The notes under the pieces are model-generated. The model had not been told where the DNA came from. It did not search any database and saw nothing but the letters and a program-made list of their open reading frames with translations. DNA of 64,000 bases from NCBI RefSeq assembly GCF_022437945.1, contig NZ_CP092535.1, positions 1,364,001 through 1,428,000 of the forward strand. The letters run 5' to 3'. Origin of the DNA: Nocardioides sp. TF02-7. GTDB taxonomy: Bacteria > Actinomycetota > Actinomycetes > Propionibacteriales > Nocardioidaceae. A program made the translations under genes and the position numbers. Below are positions 17,649 to 27,319 of this stretch, piece after piece. How positions within the stretch are numbered: position 1 is the stretch's first letter; every line of letters starts with the position of its first letter.

Positions 17649-20342
17649 GTGGGGGGCCACCCGGCGCAACCCGAGGGCGATCGACCCGACCCCGGGCCGA
17701 CCGACCCGGCCGACCGGCCGCACCGCCGGATCCGCCGAGCACCACGGCTTCCCTCGGTCGTCATCGAGCGGCCGCGGCTGCTCACCCGGCTCGACACCGG
17801 GTCGCCGCTCACGCTGGTGCGGGCGCCGGTCGGCTTCGGCAAGACCACGCTCCTCACCCAGTGGGCCCGACGTCTGGACCCGGCCGCAGTCACCGCGGTC
17901 TGGTTCCGCGTGCGACGGGGCGCCGCCGACCCGGCCGCGTTCTGGGCAGGCCTGCTCGAGGTCCTGGCCGACGCCGGGCTCGCGGTCCCGCCCCGCAGGT
18001 CGTGGCCGACCGGCTCCTACGACCTGGCCGGCCTCGTCGAGCGGGCCCTGCTTGCCGCCCACCGCCCGGTCGTGCTCGTCGTCGACGGCTTCGACCGGGC
18101 CGGTGACGCCGAGGTCGAGCTCACCCTGGTCGACATCGTGCGGCACGTGCCCGACCTCCGGCTCGTCGTCACCTTCCGCGACCACCGCTCGTTCACGGCC
18201 CCGAGGCACCTCGACGTCGACACGGCCGTGGTGACGGCGCGGGACCTCCGGTTCACCGTGGACGAGACGGCGGAGCTGCTGGCTGTCGCGGGCCGGGCCC
18301 CGTCATCGGTGCTGGCGTCGACGCTGGCGTCGACGCTGCACGGCGCGACGGCCGGGTGGCCGGAGGTGACCCGCGCCGCCGTGCTGCGGCTCCAGGACGA
18401 CCCCACTGCCGATCCCGCGGTCGTGCCGGCCGTGGTCGACCGGGTCGCGAGCGACTACCTCGAGCACCGGTTGGTGCCGCAGACCCGCGGCGCCCGAGGG
18501 ACCGACCTCGCCCTCGTCACCTCCGTCGCCGACGGGTTCACCGAGGAGCTCGCGGCGGTGCTCACCGGCGGCGACGACGTCAAGCCCGACATCGAGGCGC
18601 TCGTGGCCGACGGGCTGCTCCTCGCCGAGCGTGTCGACGGCGACTGGGTCTACCGCTGGCCGACGCATGCCCGGGCAGCGCTGGAGCGCGAGCTGGCGCG
18701 CACCTCGCCCGAGCGGGTGCCCGGGCTGCACACACGCCTCGCGCAGTGGCACCTGGAGAACGCGGAGCCGGCCGCCGCGCTGCACCACGCCCGGCGCTCC
18801 GGGGACGCTGCCCTCGTCGTCCGCGTGATCGAGGAGGCGTGGCTGACGTTGGCGATCCAGCATCCCGACGACCTCCACCGGGCGTTCGTCGAGACGCCGC
18901 TCGAACCGATCGCCGCCAGCAGCCGCGCCCTGGCGGCGCGCGACATCTACATCGGCCTCCCCGACGGCTACCTGCCCGAGATCGCGCGGCTCCCCGCGCG
19001 CGAGGACGAGCTGACCGCTCTCGCCGTGCGGTCCGATGGTGCGGAGATCGTCGACAGCGGCCTCGCCGTGCTGGTCGCGCTGCGGCGACGGGGCGCGCTG
19101 GCGGCGGCGACGGCGTACGGCGACCGGCTGGTGCGGCTGGCCGCCGCGGCGCGCGCCGCGCACCCGGCGCGGGTGGTGCCGCTGCACCCGTCGGTGCGGG
19201 TGCAGGTCGGCATGGCCGAGCTGCTCGTCGGTGACCTGCCGGCAGCGCAGGAGTCGCTGCGGGAGGCCCACGCCCTCAGCGGGGACGACCCGTTCGGGTA
19301 CGTCGAGGCGACCGCCGCGGCCCATCTCGCCCTCTCCCACGCGAGCGTCGGGGACCTGCGGCAGAGCGCGACCTGGCTCGAGCGCTACGACGCCGCGCCC
19401 GACCCGCCGCGGTCGACGGCGCCGGTCGTCCGGGCCACGGTGGCGGCGGCGCGGCTGTTCGACGCTCTCGACCGGCTGGACCTCGACCGGGCTCAGGAGT
19501 GCGAGCGCGTGCTCGCCGGACGGACAGGGCGCGAGGAGACCTGGCCGTTCCTGACCGCGGCACTGTGCTCGCTCGCCCTCCACACCGGGACCGCCCAGGA
19601 CGCGGTCGTGGAGCTGCGCCGGCAGCGCGAGGCCCGTGGCGAGCTGACCGCAAGCGGTTCCTTCGCCGGCGCCAGCCTCGCCGCGGTGGAGGTCTCCCTC
19701 CTGCTGGCGCTCGGCCGCGGGAACTCCGCCCGCGCCGTGCTCGAGGGGCCGTTCCGCGACCACCCGCTCTTGCGGGCCGGGCGGGCCCGGCTGGCCCTGA
19801 TGGCCGGCGACGCCGCCGAGGCGCTGCGGATCGCCACCGACATCGGGTGGGAGGAGTCGGCGATCCCGCGGCACCGGCTGGAGGTCCTGCTGCTGCGGGC
19901 GGTCGCGGCCCACCGCCAGGGCGAGCAGGCGCACGCCAGGGAGGCGCTGCGCCGGGCGGTCGCGACCGGTCGCGCCACCGGCTCCGTCCGGGCGTTCACC
20001 ACGGTGCCGCGGGCGGACCTCCTCGACCTGGCCCGCCACGACGAGGACGCACGGGACTTCGTCAGCCAGGAGCCGCTCGCCTCCGCACCGGACCTGTTCC
20101 CCGGGTCGGTGTCGCTGGTCGAGCTCACCCCGCGGGAGCGCCAGGTGCTCGCCGGCCTGGCCGCCGGCCTCACCACCCAGCAGGTCGCCGACCGGTCGGT
20201 CGTGTCCTACAACACCGTGCGGACCCAGCAGCGCAGCCTCTACCGCAAGCTCGGCACCAGCGACCGCGCCGACGCGATCGCCCGCGCCCGCGCCCTCGGC
20301 CTCCTCCCCGCCCGACGCGTAGCTCTCCGCTGTGGCCCGTGA
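17649..20342 (+). CDS. MalT-type LuxR-family transcriptional regulator (signal-transducing ATPase)
   Basis: 897 residues. Walker A is APVGFGKTTLL (about residue 58), and a Walker B-like VVLVVDGFDRA follows near 138. A long helical tetratricopeptide-like middle (about 380-800) precedes a C-terminal LuxR helix-turn-helix: LTPRERQVLAGLAAGLTTQQ, then VSYNTVRTQQRSLYRKLG (about 827-890). This is the LAL/MalT architecture: an ATP-dependent activator whose sensor region binds an inducer. The GTG at 17649 has GGAGGAGG 5 nt upstream; GTG at 17643 is inside that site. Divergence from the giant surface protein suggests it controls that gene (inference). The TGA leads directly into repeat array A. Confidence 0.85.
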   Translation: MGGHPAQPEGDRPDPGPTDPADRPHRRIRRAPRLPSVVIERPRLLTRLDTGSPLTLVRAPVGFGKTTLLTQWARRLDPAAVTAVWFRVRRGAADPAAFWAGLLEVLADAGLAVPPRRSWPTGSYDLAGLVERALLAAHRPVVLVVDGFDRAGDAEVELTLVDIVRHVPDLRLVVTFRDHRSFTAPRHLDVDTAVVTARDLRFTVDETAELLAVAGRAPSSVLASTLASTLHGATAGWPEVTRAAVLRLQDDPTADPAVVPAVVDRVASDYLEHRLVPQTRGARGTDLALVTSVADGFTEELAAVLTGGDDVKPDIEALVADGLLLAERVDGDWVYRWPTHARAALERELARTSPERVPGLHTRLAQWHLENAEPAAALHHARRSGDAALVVRVIEEAWLTLAIQHPDDLHRAFVETPLEPIAASSRALAARDIYIGLPDGYLPEIARLPAREDELTALAVRSDGAEIVDSGLAVLVALRRRGALAAATAYGDRLVRLAAAARAAHPARVVPLHPSVRVQVGMAELLVGDLPAAQESLREAHALSGDDPFGYVEATAAAHLALSHASVGDLRQSATWLERYDAAPDPPRSTAPVVRATVAAARLFDALDRLDLDRAQECERVLAGRTGREETWPFLTAALCSLALHTGTAQDAVVELRRQREARGELTASGSFAGASLAAVEVSLLLALGRGNSARAVLEGPFRDHPLLRAGRARLALMAGDAAEALRIATDIGWEESAIPRHRLEVLLLRAVAAHRQGEQAHAREALRRAVATGRATGSVRAFTTVPRADLLDLARHDEDARDFVSQEPLASAPDLFPGSVSLVELTPRERQVLAGLAAGLTTQQVADRSVVSYNTVRTQQRSLYRKLGTSDRADAIARARALGLLPARRVALRCGP

Positions 20343-20636
20343 TGTTGATTCGGGTGTCGTGGTGGGTCGAATCGGGCCTCGTGGTTGCTCGAATCGGCCC
20401 TCGTGGTGGGTTGAATCGGCCCTCGTGGTGGGTCAAATCGGGCCTCGTGGTTGCTCGAATCGGCCCTCGTGGTGGGTTGAATCGGGCCTCGTGGTCGGTT
20501 CATTCGTACGTCGTGGCGACGGCCGGCACCACGACGTACGACTCGACGCACCACGACACCCGACTCGAGCAACCACGACACCCGACTCGACACACCACGA
20601 CACCCGATTCGACGCACCACGACACCCGATTCGACC
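20343..20636. repeat. array A: palindromic array of 22-bp units
   Basis: About 290 bp without a gene. Seven head-to-tail 22-bp units (core GAATCGG(G/C)CCTCGTGG) run to about 20497. A centre follows with perfect 12-bp arms CGTACGTCGTGG / CCACGACGTACG around 20507-20540. Then four to five units in the opposite orientation (core CCACGACACCCGA(T/C)TCGA) run to about 20636. Units abut without spacers. The first unit begins immediately after the luxR stop and contains a second in-frame TGA (TGA-TGT-TGA). Same unit family as array B. Confidence 0.9.
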
Positions 20637-20663
20637 GTCGGTGGCGGCTGCGAGGATGGGTCC

Positions 20664-21368
20664 GTGACGGGGACGGGGTGGCGCGCGAGCAAGCTGACCG
20701 GCGTGCTGTTCGACCTCGACGACACGCTCGTCGACCACCGGGGCGCCGTCGACCGGGGGCTCCGGGTGTGGCTCGGCGGGCTGGGGCTCGACGGGTCGCT
20801 GGAGGAGCACGTCGAGCGGTGGTTCGCGTTGGAGACCCACCACTACGAGCGGTGGCAGCGCCGTGAGATCGGCTTCCGCGAGCAGCGGCGCGCCCGGATC
20901 CGCGCGTTCCTCCCCCACTGCGACCTGCGCGACGACGCCGTCGCCGACGACGTGTTCGCCGGCTTCCTCGCCTGCTACCGCGCGGCGTGGTCGGCGTTCG
21001 CCGACGCCGGCCGCGCGCTCGCCGGAGCGCTGGAGGCCGGCCTCCGGGTCGGCATCCTCACCAACGGCGACCAGGTCGCGCAGGAGGACAAGCTGCGGCG
21101 CACCGGGCTCGCGACGTACGGCGTCCCGGTGTTCGCGTCCTCCTCGCTTCCGGCGGCGAAGCCCGACCCGCGCGCCTTCCACCGCGCCTGCGCTGCCCTC
21201 GGTGTCGAACCCGCGGGCGCGGTGATGGTCGGCGACTCCCTGCGCCACGACGTGCGGGGCGCCCGTGCCGCCGGGCTCGAGGGTGTGCTGGTCGACCGGC
21301 TCGGCCGCTACGACCGGCGCCCGGCCGGCGTCACCCGGGTCCGGTCGCTCGCCGACCTCGCCTGGTAG
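20664..21368 (+). CDS. HAD-superfamily hydrolase
   Basis: 234 residues, cytoplasmic. Motif I, GVLFDLDDTLVD (nucleophile Asp and acid/base Asp, about residues 14-25). Motif II, ILTNGD. Motif III, Lys in AAKPDPRAF. Motif IV, VMVGDSLRHDVRGA. The helical cap between motifs I and II and the L-2-haloacid-dehalogenase-like layout suggest a small-molecule phosphatase. The substrate is unknown. Starts at GTG 20664 just after array A. There is no good Shine-Dalgarno; GAGGAT lies 6 nt upstream. Confidence 0.88.
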   Translation: MTGTGWRASKLTGVLFDLDDTLVDHRGAVDRGLRVWLGGLGLDGSLEEHVERWFALETHHYERWQRREIGFREQRRARIRAFLPHCDLRDDAVADDVFAGFLACYRAAWSAFADAGRALAGALEAGLRVGILTNGDQVAQEDKLRRTGLATYGVPVFASSSLPAAKPDPRAFHRACAALGVEPAGAVMVGDSLRHDVRGARAAGLEGVLVDRLGRYDRRPAGVTRVRSLADLAW

Positions 21369-21395
21369 GCCACCCCCGGCCGTCCCCGCGCCCGA

Positions 21396-22193
21396 TCAGC
21401 TCCCGAGCGCCCGCGACCGGTCGCGGGCGGCCTCGAGCGCGGCGAGGAACGCCGCCCGCACCCGGTGGACCTCCAGCTCGCGGACTGCGGCGGCGGTCGT
21501 GCCGCCGGGGGAGGTGACCTGCTCCCGGAGCACGGTCGGGTGCTCCTTGGTCTCCTTCAGCATCTGCGCCGACCCGACCAGCGTCTGCAGCACCAGGTCG
21601 TGCGCGGTGACCCGGGGCAGGCCGAGGTGCACGGCGGCCTCGATCATCGACTCCACGACGAAGAAGATGTACGCCGGGCCCGACCCGCTGACGGCGGTGA
21701 CCGCGTCCTGCTGCTTCTCCGGGACCCGCACCACCTTGCCGACCGACGCCATCAGGTCCTCGGCCTCGGCCAGGTGGGCCTCGTCGCAGTGGGAGCCGGC
21801 CGAGATCGCCGACATGCCCTCGTCGACCAGCGCCGGCGTGTTGGGCATGACCCGCACCACCGCCACCCCGTCGGGCACCCGCGACTCGATGAAGCCGGTG
21901 GTGATGCCGGCCGCGAGCGAGACGACCAGCTGGCCCGGCCGGAGCACCCCGGAGATCTCGTCGAGGAGCTCGGCCATGTCCTGCGGCTTCACGACGAGGG
22001 CGACGGTGTCGGCCTTGGCGGCCGCGTCGACGTTGGACACCACGGCGACGCCGTACCGCTCCTCGAGCTCGGCGGCGCGCGCCTCGCGCTTCTCGCCGAC
22101 GAGGAGCTGGTCGACCCTGCGGCCGGCGCGGACCAGCCCCGAGAGCAGGGTCTCGCCCATCACGCCCGCGCCGATGACGGCGGTCTGCTTCAT
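21396..22193 (-). CDS. proC: pyrroline-5-carboxylate reductase
   Basis: 265 residues. Last step of proline synthesis: NAD(P)H reduction of P5C. The N-terminal Rossmann motif is AVIGAGVMGETLLSGL. The C-terminal helical P5CR signature includes SGSGPAYIFFVVESM and DLVLQTLVGSAQML. Preceded, 18 nt upstream on the same strand, by proline dehydrogenase, so synthesis and breakdown of proline are encoded side by side. A GCAGG ribosome site precedes the ATG. proC also borders the bldC-like/bS22 genes in mycobacteria; here the surface-protein locus separates them. Confidence 0.95.
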   Translation of the reverse strand: MKQTAVIGAGVMGETLLSGLVRAGRRVDQLLVGEKREARAAELEERYGVAVVSNVDAAAKADTVALVVKPQDMAELLDEISGVLRPGQLVVSLAAGITTGFIESRVPDGVAVVRVMPNTPALVDEGMSAISAGSHCDEAHLAEAEDLMASVGKVVRVPEKQQDAVTAVSGSGPAYIFFVVESMIEAAVHLGLPRVTAHDLVLQTLVGSAQMLKETKEHPTVLREQVTSPGGTTAAAVRELEVHRVRAAFLAALEAARDRSRALGS

Positions 22194-22211
22194 CCTGCTG
22201 CCCTGTCCTGC

Positions 22212-23177
22212 CTAGCTCTTCTTCACCAACGACGTCAGGAAGAATGACAGGTTGCGGGGCCGCTCGGCGAGCCTTCTCATGAGGTAGCCGTACCACTCGG
22301 TGCCGTAGGGGATGTAGACCCGCACCGACTCCCCCGCGGCCGCGAGCCGGCGCTGCTCGGCCGGGCGGATGCCGTAGAGCATCTGGAACTCGTAGGTGCC
22401 CTGCGGCCGGCCGTAGCGGCTCGCGAGCGCCGACGCGATCTCGACCAATCGCGGGTCGTGGGTGGCGATCATCGGGTAGCTGTGCCCGTGGGCGGTGCCG
22501 CTGGCGAGGAGCAGCTTGAGGCAGCGCACGTAGGCCCGGTCGACCTCGTCCGGGTCGGTGAACGCCACCTCGCCCGGCTCGTCGTACGCGCCTTTGCACA
22601 GCCGCACCCGCGACCCCTCGTAGGCCAGCTCGCGGCAGTCGTCCTCGGTGCGGCGGAGGTAGGACTGGAGGACGGCGCCGGTCTCGGGGAAGTCCTTGCG
22701 CAGCTCGCGCACGACCGCGAGCGTCGCGTCGGTGGTGGTGTGGTCCTCCATGTCGATGGTCACGGTGGTGCCGGCGTTGCGGGCGGCCCGGCAGATCGCC
22801 CGGGCGTGCTCGAGGGCGATCTTGCGGCCACCGCCCGGCACCGCCTCCTCGTCGAGGGCGAGGCCGATCGCGGTGAGCTTCACGCTGACCTCGGCGCGGC
22901 CGGCGAGGCCACGGGCGGCGATCTGGCGGAGCAGGTCGAGGTAGGCCTCGACGGTGGCCTCGGCCTGCGCCAGGTCGGTGGTGTCCTCGCCGAGGTGGTC
23001 GAGCGTGACGTCGATGCCGTCGGCTGCCAGCGCGGCCGCCGCGTCGAGCGCCTCCTCCGCCGTCTCGCCCGGCACGTAGGACCGCACCACCGCGGCGGAG
23101 ACGGGGAGCGTCGTGATCGTCCGCTTCACGGCGCCGCTCCGCGACAGGAGCAGCAGCGCGTCACGCAGGGGTCGCAT
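22212..23177 (-). CDS. proline dehydrogenase (monofunctional)
   Basis: 321 residues; FAD-dependent oxidation of proline to P5C. The TIM-barrel signatures are present: VSVKLTAIGLALDEE, TIDMEDH, LQSYLRRTEDD, RLCKGAYDEPGEV, FQMLYGIRPAEQRRL and the C-terminal RVYIPYGTEWYGYLMRRL that contacts FAD. The length is that of monofunctional actinobacterial ProDH, with no P5C dehydrogenase domain. The ATG at 23177 (MRPLRDALLLL) has TACCGT 6 nt upstream and no Shine-Dalgarno, hence probably leaderless. proC follows. Confidence 0.93.
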   Translation of the reverse strand: MRPLRDALLLLSRSGAVKRTITTLPVSAAVVRSYVPGETAEEALDAAAALAADGIDVTLDHLGEDTTDLAQAEATVEAYLDLLRQIAARGLAGRAEVSVKLTAIGLALDEEAVPGGGRKIALEHARAICRAARNAGTTVTIDMEDHTTTDATLAVVRELRKDFPETGAVLQSYLRRTEDDCRELAYEGSRVRLCKGAYDEPGEVAFTDPDEVDRAYVRCLKLLLASGTAHGHSYPMIATHDPRLVEIASALASRYGRPQGTYEFQMLYGIRPAEQRRLAAAGESVRVYIPYGTEWYGYLMRRLAERPRNLSFFLTSLVKKS

Positions 23178-23234
23178 GGGGCCACGGTACGACGGCCGCG
23201 GGCGGGTCCCCGCACCCGCTGCGGCCGCCACGCC

Positions 23235-23972
23235 TCACGCGCTCCGGCGGCGCAGGGTGGCCGCCCCGAGCGCCAGCCCGGCGACGGCGTACCCGGCCAC
23301 GACGGCGAGGTCGCCCCACACCTCGGCGGTCGACGTCGAGCGGGTGAGGTGCTGCATGGCGTCGACGGCGTACGACAGCGGCAGCACGTCGCTGACCGCC
23401 TCGAGCACGTCCGGGAGCGCCGACCGGGGCACGAACAGGCCGCACAGCAGGATCTGCGGGATCACCAGCGCCGGCATGAACTGGACGGCCTGGAACTCGG
23501 TGCGAGCGAACGCGCTGACGAACAGCCCGAGCGCGCTCCCGAGCACGGCGTCGGCGACCGCGACCACGGTGAGCAGCCACACCGGGCCCGCGATGGTCAG
23601 GTCGAGCAGGCCGACGCTGAGGGCGACGGCGGCCGCCGACTGGACGGCCGCGACGACGCCGAACGCGACCGCGTAGCCGAGGAGGAAGTCGAGCTTGCCC
23701 ATCGGCATCGCCAGCAGCCGCTCCAGGGTGCCGCCCGACCGCTCCCGCAGCGTCGTCACGCTCGTCACCAGGAACATCACGATGAAGGGGAACATCGCGA
23801 GCAGACCGGGTCCCAACCGGTCGAAGTTGTCGCCGGGCAGGTCGTCGAACATCCACCACAGCAGGCTGATCAGCAGGCACGGCAGCACGAGCATGATCGC
23901 GAGCGTGCGGTGGTCGCGCCGCAGCTGGGTGAGCACGCGCGCGGCGATGGCGGCGGTGGTGCGGGGGGTCAT
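23235..23972 (-). CDS. ABC-2 type transporter permease
   Basis: 245 residues with six predicted membrane helices, for example LAIMLVLPCLLISLLWW, FPFIVMFLVTSVTTL and VWLLTVVAVADAVLGSALGL. The conserved cytoplasmic segment RERSGGTLERLLAMPM typifies drug/lipid-exporting ABC-2 permeases. The start overlaps the ATPase stop (ATGA, 23969-23972). Together they form an exporter; the TetR gene upstream suggests substrate-responsive control. Confidence 0.93.
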   Translation of the reverse strand: MTPRTTAAIAARVLTQLRRDHRTLAIMLVLPCLLISLLWWMFDDLPGDNFDRLGPGLLAMFPFIVMFLVTSVTTLRERSGGTLERLLAMPMGKLDFLLGYAVAFGVVAAVQSAAAVALSVGLLDLTIAGPVWLLTVVAVADAVLGSALGLFVSAFARTEFQAVQFMPALVIPQILLCGLFVPRSALPDVLEAVSDVLPLSYAVDAMQHLTRSTSTAEVWGDLAVVAGYAVAGLALGAATLRRRSA

Positions 23973-24685
23973 GCCGCCCGCCCCCGGACGATGGCGAGGA
24001 ACGCCCGCTCGATGTCCGGCGCACCGGCCTGCTCGGCGATCTCCCGGGGTGTGCCGGCGGCGATGAAGACCCCCTCGCGCATCAGCAGCAGCCGGTCGCA
24101 GCGCTCCGCCTCGTCCATGACGTGGCTGGAGACGAGGACGGCCGCACCCTCGTCGGCGAGACGGTGGAACGTCGCCCACAGGTCCTCGCGGAGCACCGGG
24201 TCGAGGCCGACGGTGGGCTCGTCGAGCACGAGCAGGCCGGGGCTCCCGAGCAGCGCGACGGCGAGGCTGGCCCGCGACCGCTGCCCCCCGCTGAGGCTGC
24301 CCACCACCTGGTCCGCCTGGTCTCCGAGGTCGACGACCTCGACGCACCGGTCGGCCTCGGCCCGGTCGACGCCGAGCACCCGGGCGAAGAACGCGAGGTT
24401 CTCCCGGACGGTGAGGTCGTCGTAGACGCTCGGCGCCTGGGTGACGTAGCCGACCCTGTCGCGCAGCGTGCGGGAGCCGGCGGGCTGGCCGAGCACCGTC
24501 ACCGAGCCGAGGACGCCGGCCTGCACGCCGACCAGGACCCGCATCAGCGTCGACTTCCCGCAGCCCGACGGGCCGAGCAGGCCGGTCACCCGGCCCGCCT
24601 CGACGGTGAGGTCCAGGCCGTGCAGGACCTCGCGCCCGCCGCGCTCGACGACCAGGGCGGTGGCTTCGACGGCATTTTTCATCAT
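23969..24685 (-). CDS. ABC-2 type transporter ATP-binding protein
   Basis: 238 residues. Walker A GPSGCGKST, Q-loop YVTQAPSVYDDL, ABC signature LSGGQRSRASLAVAL, Walker B LLVLDEPTVGLDP, H-loop SSHVMDEA. It powers the overlapping permease. The ATG of MMKNAVEATAL (24685 or 24682) is favoured because the domain begins right after it; an upstream in-frame ATG at 24721 would add an unrelated tail. Confidence 0.93.
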   Translation of the reverse strand: MMKNAVEATALVVERGGREVLHGLDLTVEAGRVTGLLGPSGCGKSTLMRVLVGVQAGVLGSVTVLGQPAGSRTLRDRVGYVTQAPSVYDDLTVRENLAFFARVLGVDRAEADRCVEVVDLGDQADQVVGSLSGGQRSRASLAVALLGSPGLLVLDEPTVGLDPVLREDLWATFHRLADEGAAVLVSSHVMDEAERCDRLLLMREGVFIAAGTPREIAEQAGAPDIERAFLAIVRGRAA

Positions 24686-24849
24686 GTGGTGAATTATGCG
24701 GCGGGCGCCGGGATGGATCAAGGGGTTGCGGGCGCAGGTTCATCAAGGGATGTCGACGAACCGGCGCCTCCCACGGTGGGTACGCCGTGGGGGAGCGCGG
24801 GTTCGGCTGCATACCTTGGGAAACCTGCGCCGGGAGGGGCCTGCGCGAC

Positions 24850-25479
24850 CTACCCGAGCGGCCCGGACAGGTAGCGCTGGACCGCCGGTGCGTACGCCGC
24901 GACCAGGGCGTCGACGTCGAGCGACGCGAGCGGCTCGAGGCGCACGACGTAGCGCAGCACGATCAGGCCGAGCACCTGGCTGGCCACCAGCGACATCCGC
25001 AGCTGCGGCCGGTCGACGCCGATCGCCTCGCCGAGGGGCAGCAGGACGACGCGGACGAACCCGTCGCGGAACAGCTGCTCGCCGCCGGGCTCCATGACCC
25101 GTCGCACCATCGCGAGCAGCGCGGGCCGGGCGCCGGGGTCGTCCCACACCGACAGGACCCCGCGGAGCAGCAGCTCGCCCGCTCCGTCGGGCCGCCCGGC
25201 GGAGGGACCGACGACCCGCTCGGCGATCACGACCCGCGGGTCGACCGGCAGCTCGAGGGCGGCGACGAACAGGTCGTCCTTCGAACCGAAGTAGTGGTGC
25301 ACCAGCGCCGCGTCGACGCCGGCGTCGGCCGCGACGGCGCGGATCGTCGTACCGCCGAAGCCCGCGGACCCGAACCGCTCGCGCGCCGCGGCGAGGATCG
25401 CGGCCCGGGTGTCGGGTCGTCCGGGCCGGCGGCCACGGCGGCCGTTGCCACTCCCGGTCAGCCCTGTCGCTCCCGTCAT
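24850..25479 (-). CDS. TetR/AcrR-family transcriptional regulator
   Basis: 209 residues. N-terminal HTH at about 25-70: TRAAILAAARERFGSAGFGG, then IRAVAADAGVDAALVHHYFG, then SKDDLFVAALELP. The C-terminal ligand domain contains the WDDPGARPALLAMVRR layout of a common actinobacterial TetR subgroup. It is the gene before the ABC exporter on the same strand, so it probably represses it. The 164-bp gap contains GGTTCATC ... GACGAACC (24738-24763), a weak candidate operator. Confidence 0.9.
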   Translation of the reverse strand: MTGATGLTGSGNGRRGRRPGRPDTRAAILAAARERFGSAGFGGTTIRAVAADAGVDAALVHHYFGSKDDLFVAALELPVDPRVVIAERVVGPSAGRPDGAGELLLRGVLSVWDDPGARPALLAMVRRVMEPGGEQLFRDGFVRVVLLPLGEAIGVDRPQLRMSLVASQVLGLIVLRYVVRLEPLASLDVDALVAAYAPAVQRYLSGPLG

Positions 25480-25501
25480 CCCGTCACCCCGGCCGCTCCC
25501 G

Positions 25502-26378
25502 TCACGACCCGGCGACGGCGTCGCGCGTCCGCGCGGACAGGTGCTCGCGGGCGAACTCCAGCGACTCGCGCAGGTCCGCCTCCCGCTCCTCCCGCGTCGT
25601 GCAGCGCCGGGTGTTGATCTCCAGCACCACCTCACCGGTGAAGCCGGTGTCGACGAGGTGGTGCAGGAGCTCCGCCGCTCCCGCCGACCCGCGACCCGGC
25701 ACCAGGTGCTCGTCCTTGGCCGACCCCGACCCGTCGGTGAGGTGGATGTGGCGCAGCCGCGGCCCGAGGCGCTCGGCCATCGCGACCGGGTCGTCCTGCG
25801 CGATCGCGGCGTGGGAGAGGTCGATCACGGTGTTGGCGTACGGCTCATCCGACGGGTCGCGGCCCGGCAGGTACATCTCGAGCCGCCGGCGGGTGGAGGC
25901 ACGCCAGGGATACATGTTCTCGACGGCGAACGCGATGCCGGTCGACTCCTCGAGCGCCGCGATGCCGTCGACGAAGTCGCGCGCGTAGTCGCGCTGCCAG
26001 CGGAACGGCGGGTGCACCACCACGACCTCCGCACCCACCGCGGCCGCCATCTCGGCCGACCGCTCGAGCTTGCCCCCACGGCTCCAGCCCCCAGACCCGC
26101 TGGGTGAAGAGCAGGCAGGGCGCGTGGATGGCGCTGATCGGCACCTCGTGGTGCTCCATCAGCTGCTTGACGGCGGTCGTCTGCTGCGACAGCGCGTCGA
26201 TGCCGACCATCACCTCCACCGCTTCGTAGCCGAGCGAGGCCGCCCAGCTGAAGGCGTGGGCGGTCGACTCCGGGTAGACCGACGACGTCGAGAGGCCGAT
26301 CCTCGGCCGAGGGGGCGGCTGGGCCCGCTGGTCGGGCTGGGCCGGCTGGTCGGGCTGGTCGGAGCGAGGAGCGTCCAC
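25502..26378 (-). CDS. sugar phosphate isomerase/epimerase-like TIM barrel protein (frameshift)
   Basis: About 291 residues after repair of a break near 26076 (CCCCC run). N-terminal barrel strand [18 protein letters not shown], then GYEAVEVMV, then [15 protein letters not shown]. Metal/acid positions typical of the xylose-isomerase-like AP-endonuclease fold follow: [27 protein letters not shown] and VVLEINTR. The GTG at 26378 lies 2 nt after the Ppx/GppA stop, so the two are coupled. This pair recalls Rv0496-Rv0498 in M. tuberculosis. Substrate unknown. Confidence 0.82.
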
Positions 26379-26380
26379 GG

Positions 26381-27319
26381 TCAGGCCTCGTCCGCGGTGC
26401 CGAGCTGGTCGATGCGCTCGAGGATCACACCCTCCCGCAGCGCCCAGGGGCAGATCTCCAGCGCGGGCAGGTCGAAGATGTCCATGCACGCCTCGGCCAC
26501 GAGCGCGCCGGGCACGATCTGGTGCGTGCGGCTCGGCGAGACGCCGGGCAGCTCGGCCAGCTCCTCCTGCGTCATCGCGGCCAGCTTGGGGATCCACGCC
26601 CGGAGGTCGGCCAGCGCCAGCGACCGCGGCACCAGCGGCCCCTGGTCGGCGGGCGCGGCGCCGCAGATGCGCGCGAGCGACCGGAACGTCTTGGAGGTCG
26701 CGGCGGCGCGGTGCGTCGTACCGGCCCGCAGCACCTGGCCGGCGTCCTTGGCGATCGCCGCGCGGATCGTGCGGCGGATCGTGCGGAGCGCGTCGTCGTC
26801 GACCGGCTCCGAGAAGTACGTCGCCGCCAGCCGCGCCGCGCCCAACGGCAGCGACTGCGCGACGGTGGGGTGCTCGTCGGTGCCGGCGGCGATCTCGAGC
26901 GACCCGCCTCCGATGTCGAACACCGTCATCCGGCCGGCCGACCACCCGAACCAGCGCCGCACCGCGAGGAACGTCAGCCGGGCCTCGTCCTCGCCGGGCA
27001 GCACCTCGATCCGCACACCGGTGCGGTCGTGCACGTGGTCGAGCACGGCGTCGGAGTTGTCGGCGTCGCGCACCGCCGAGGTCGCGAACGACAGCAGCTC
27101 CTCGCAGCCCTTCTCCTCCGCCACCACGAGCGCGTCCGCCGTGAACGCCGTCAGGGCGTCGATCCCGTGCCGGCTCACGCCGCCGCCGCCGTCGAGGTGC
27201 TCCGCGAGACGCAGCGGCTGCTTGAAGGAGTACGCCGGGAGCGGCGCGGCGCCGCGGTGCGCGTCGACGACGAGCAGGTGTCCGGTGTTCGAACCGATGT
27301 CGAGCACGCCCAGGCGCAT
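26381..27319 (-). CDS. exopolyphosphatase / guanosine pentaphosphatase (Ppx/GppA family)
   Basis: 312 residues of the ASKHA ATPase fold. Phosphate-1 loop [15 protein letters not shown]; catalytic-Glu region [14 protein letters not shown]; phosphate-2 loop [14 protein letters not shown]. The short form lacks the HD domain of E. coli Ppx, as in actinobacterial PPX1, so it acts on polyphosphate or pppGpp. The ATG at 27319 is preceded by TACGGT at 6 nt: leaderless. It is divergent from the cysteine-rich protein, with only 58 bp between starts. Confidence 0.9.
   Translation of the reverse strand: MRLGVLDIGSNTGHLLVVDAHRGAAPLPAYSFKQPLRLAEHLDGGGGVSRHGIDALTAFTADALVVAEEKGCEELLSFATSAVRDADNSDAVLDHVHDRTGVRIEVLPGEDEARLTFLAVRRWFGWSAGRMTVFDIGGGSLEIAAGTDEHPTVAQSLPLGAARLAATYFSEPVDDDALRTIRRTIRAAIAKDAGQVLRAGTTHRAAATSKTFRSLARICGAAPADQGPLVPRSLALADLRAWIPKLAAMTQEELAELPGVSPSRTHQIVPGALVAEACMDIFDLPALEICPWALREGVILERIDQLGTADEA

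Noticed and set aside
20343..20636. CRISPR array
   Set aside because: Units abut without unique spacers, reverse orientation halfway, and no cas genes are present. The same holds for arrays B, C and D.
24738..24763. TetR operator GGTTCATC...GACGAACC
   Set aside because: Only 7 of 8 arm bases match and the position is known for no relative; kept as a remark in the TetR entry, not as a feature.
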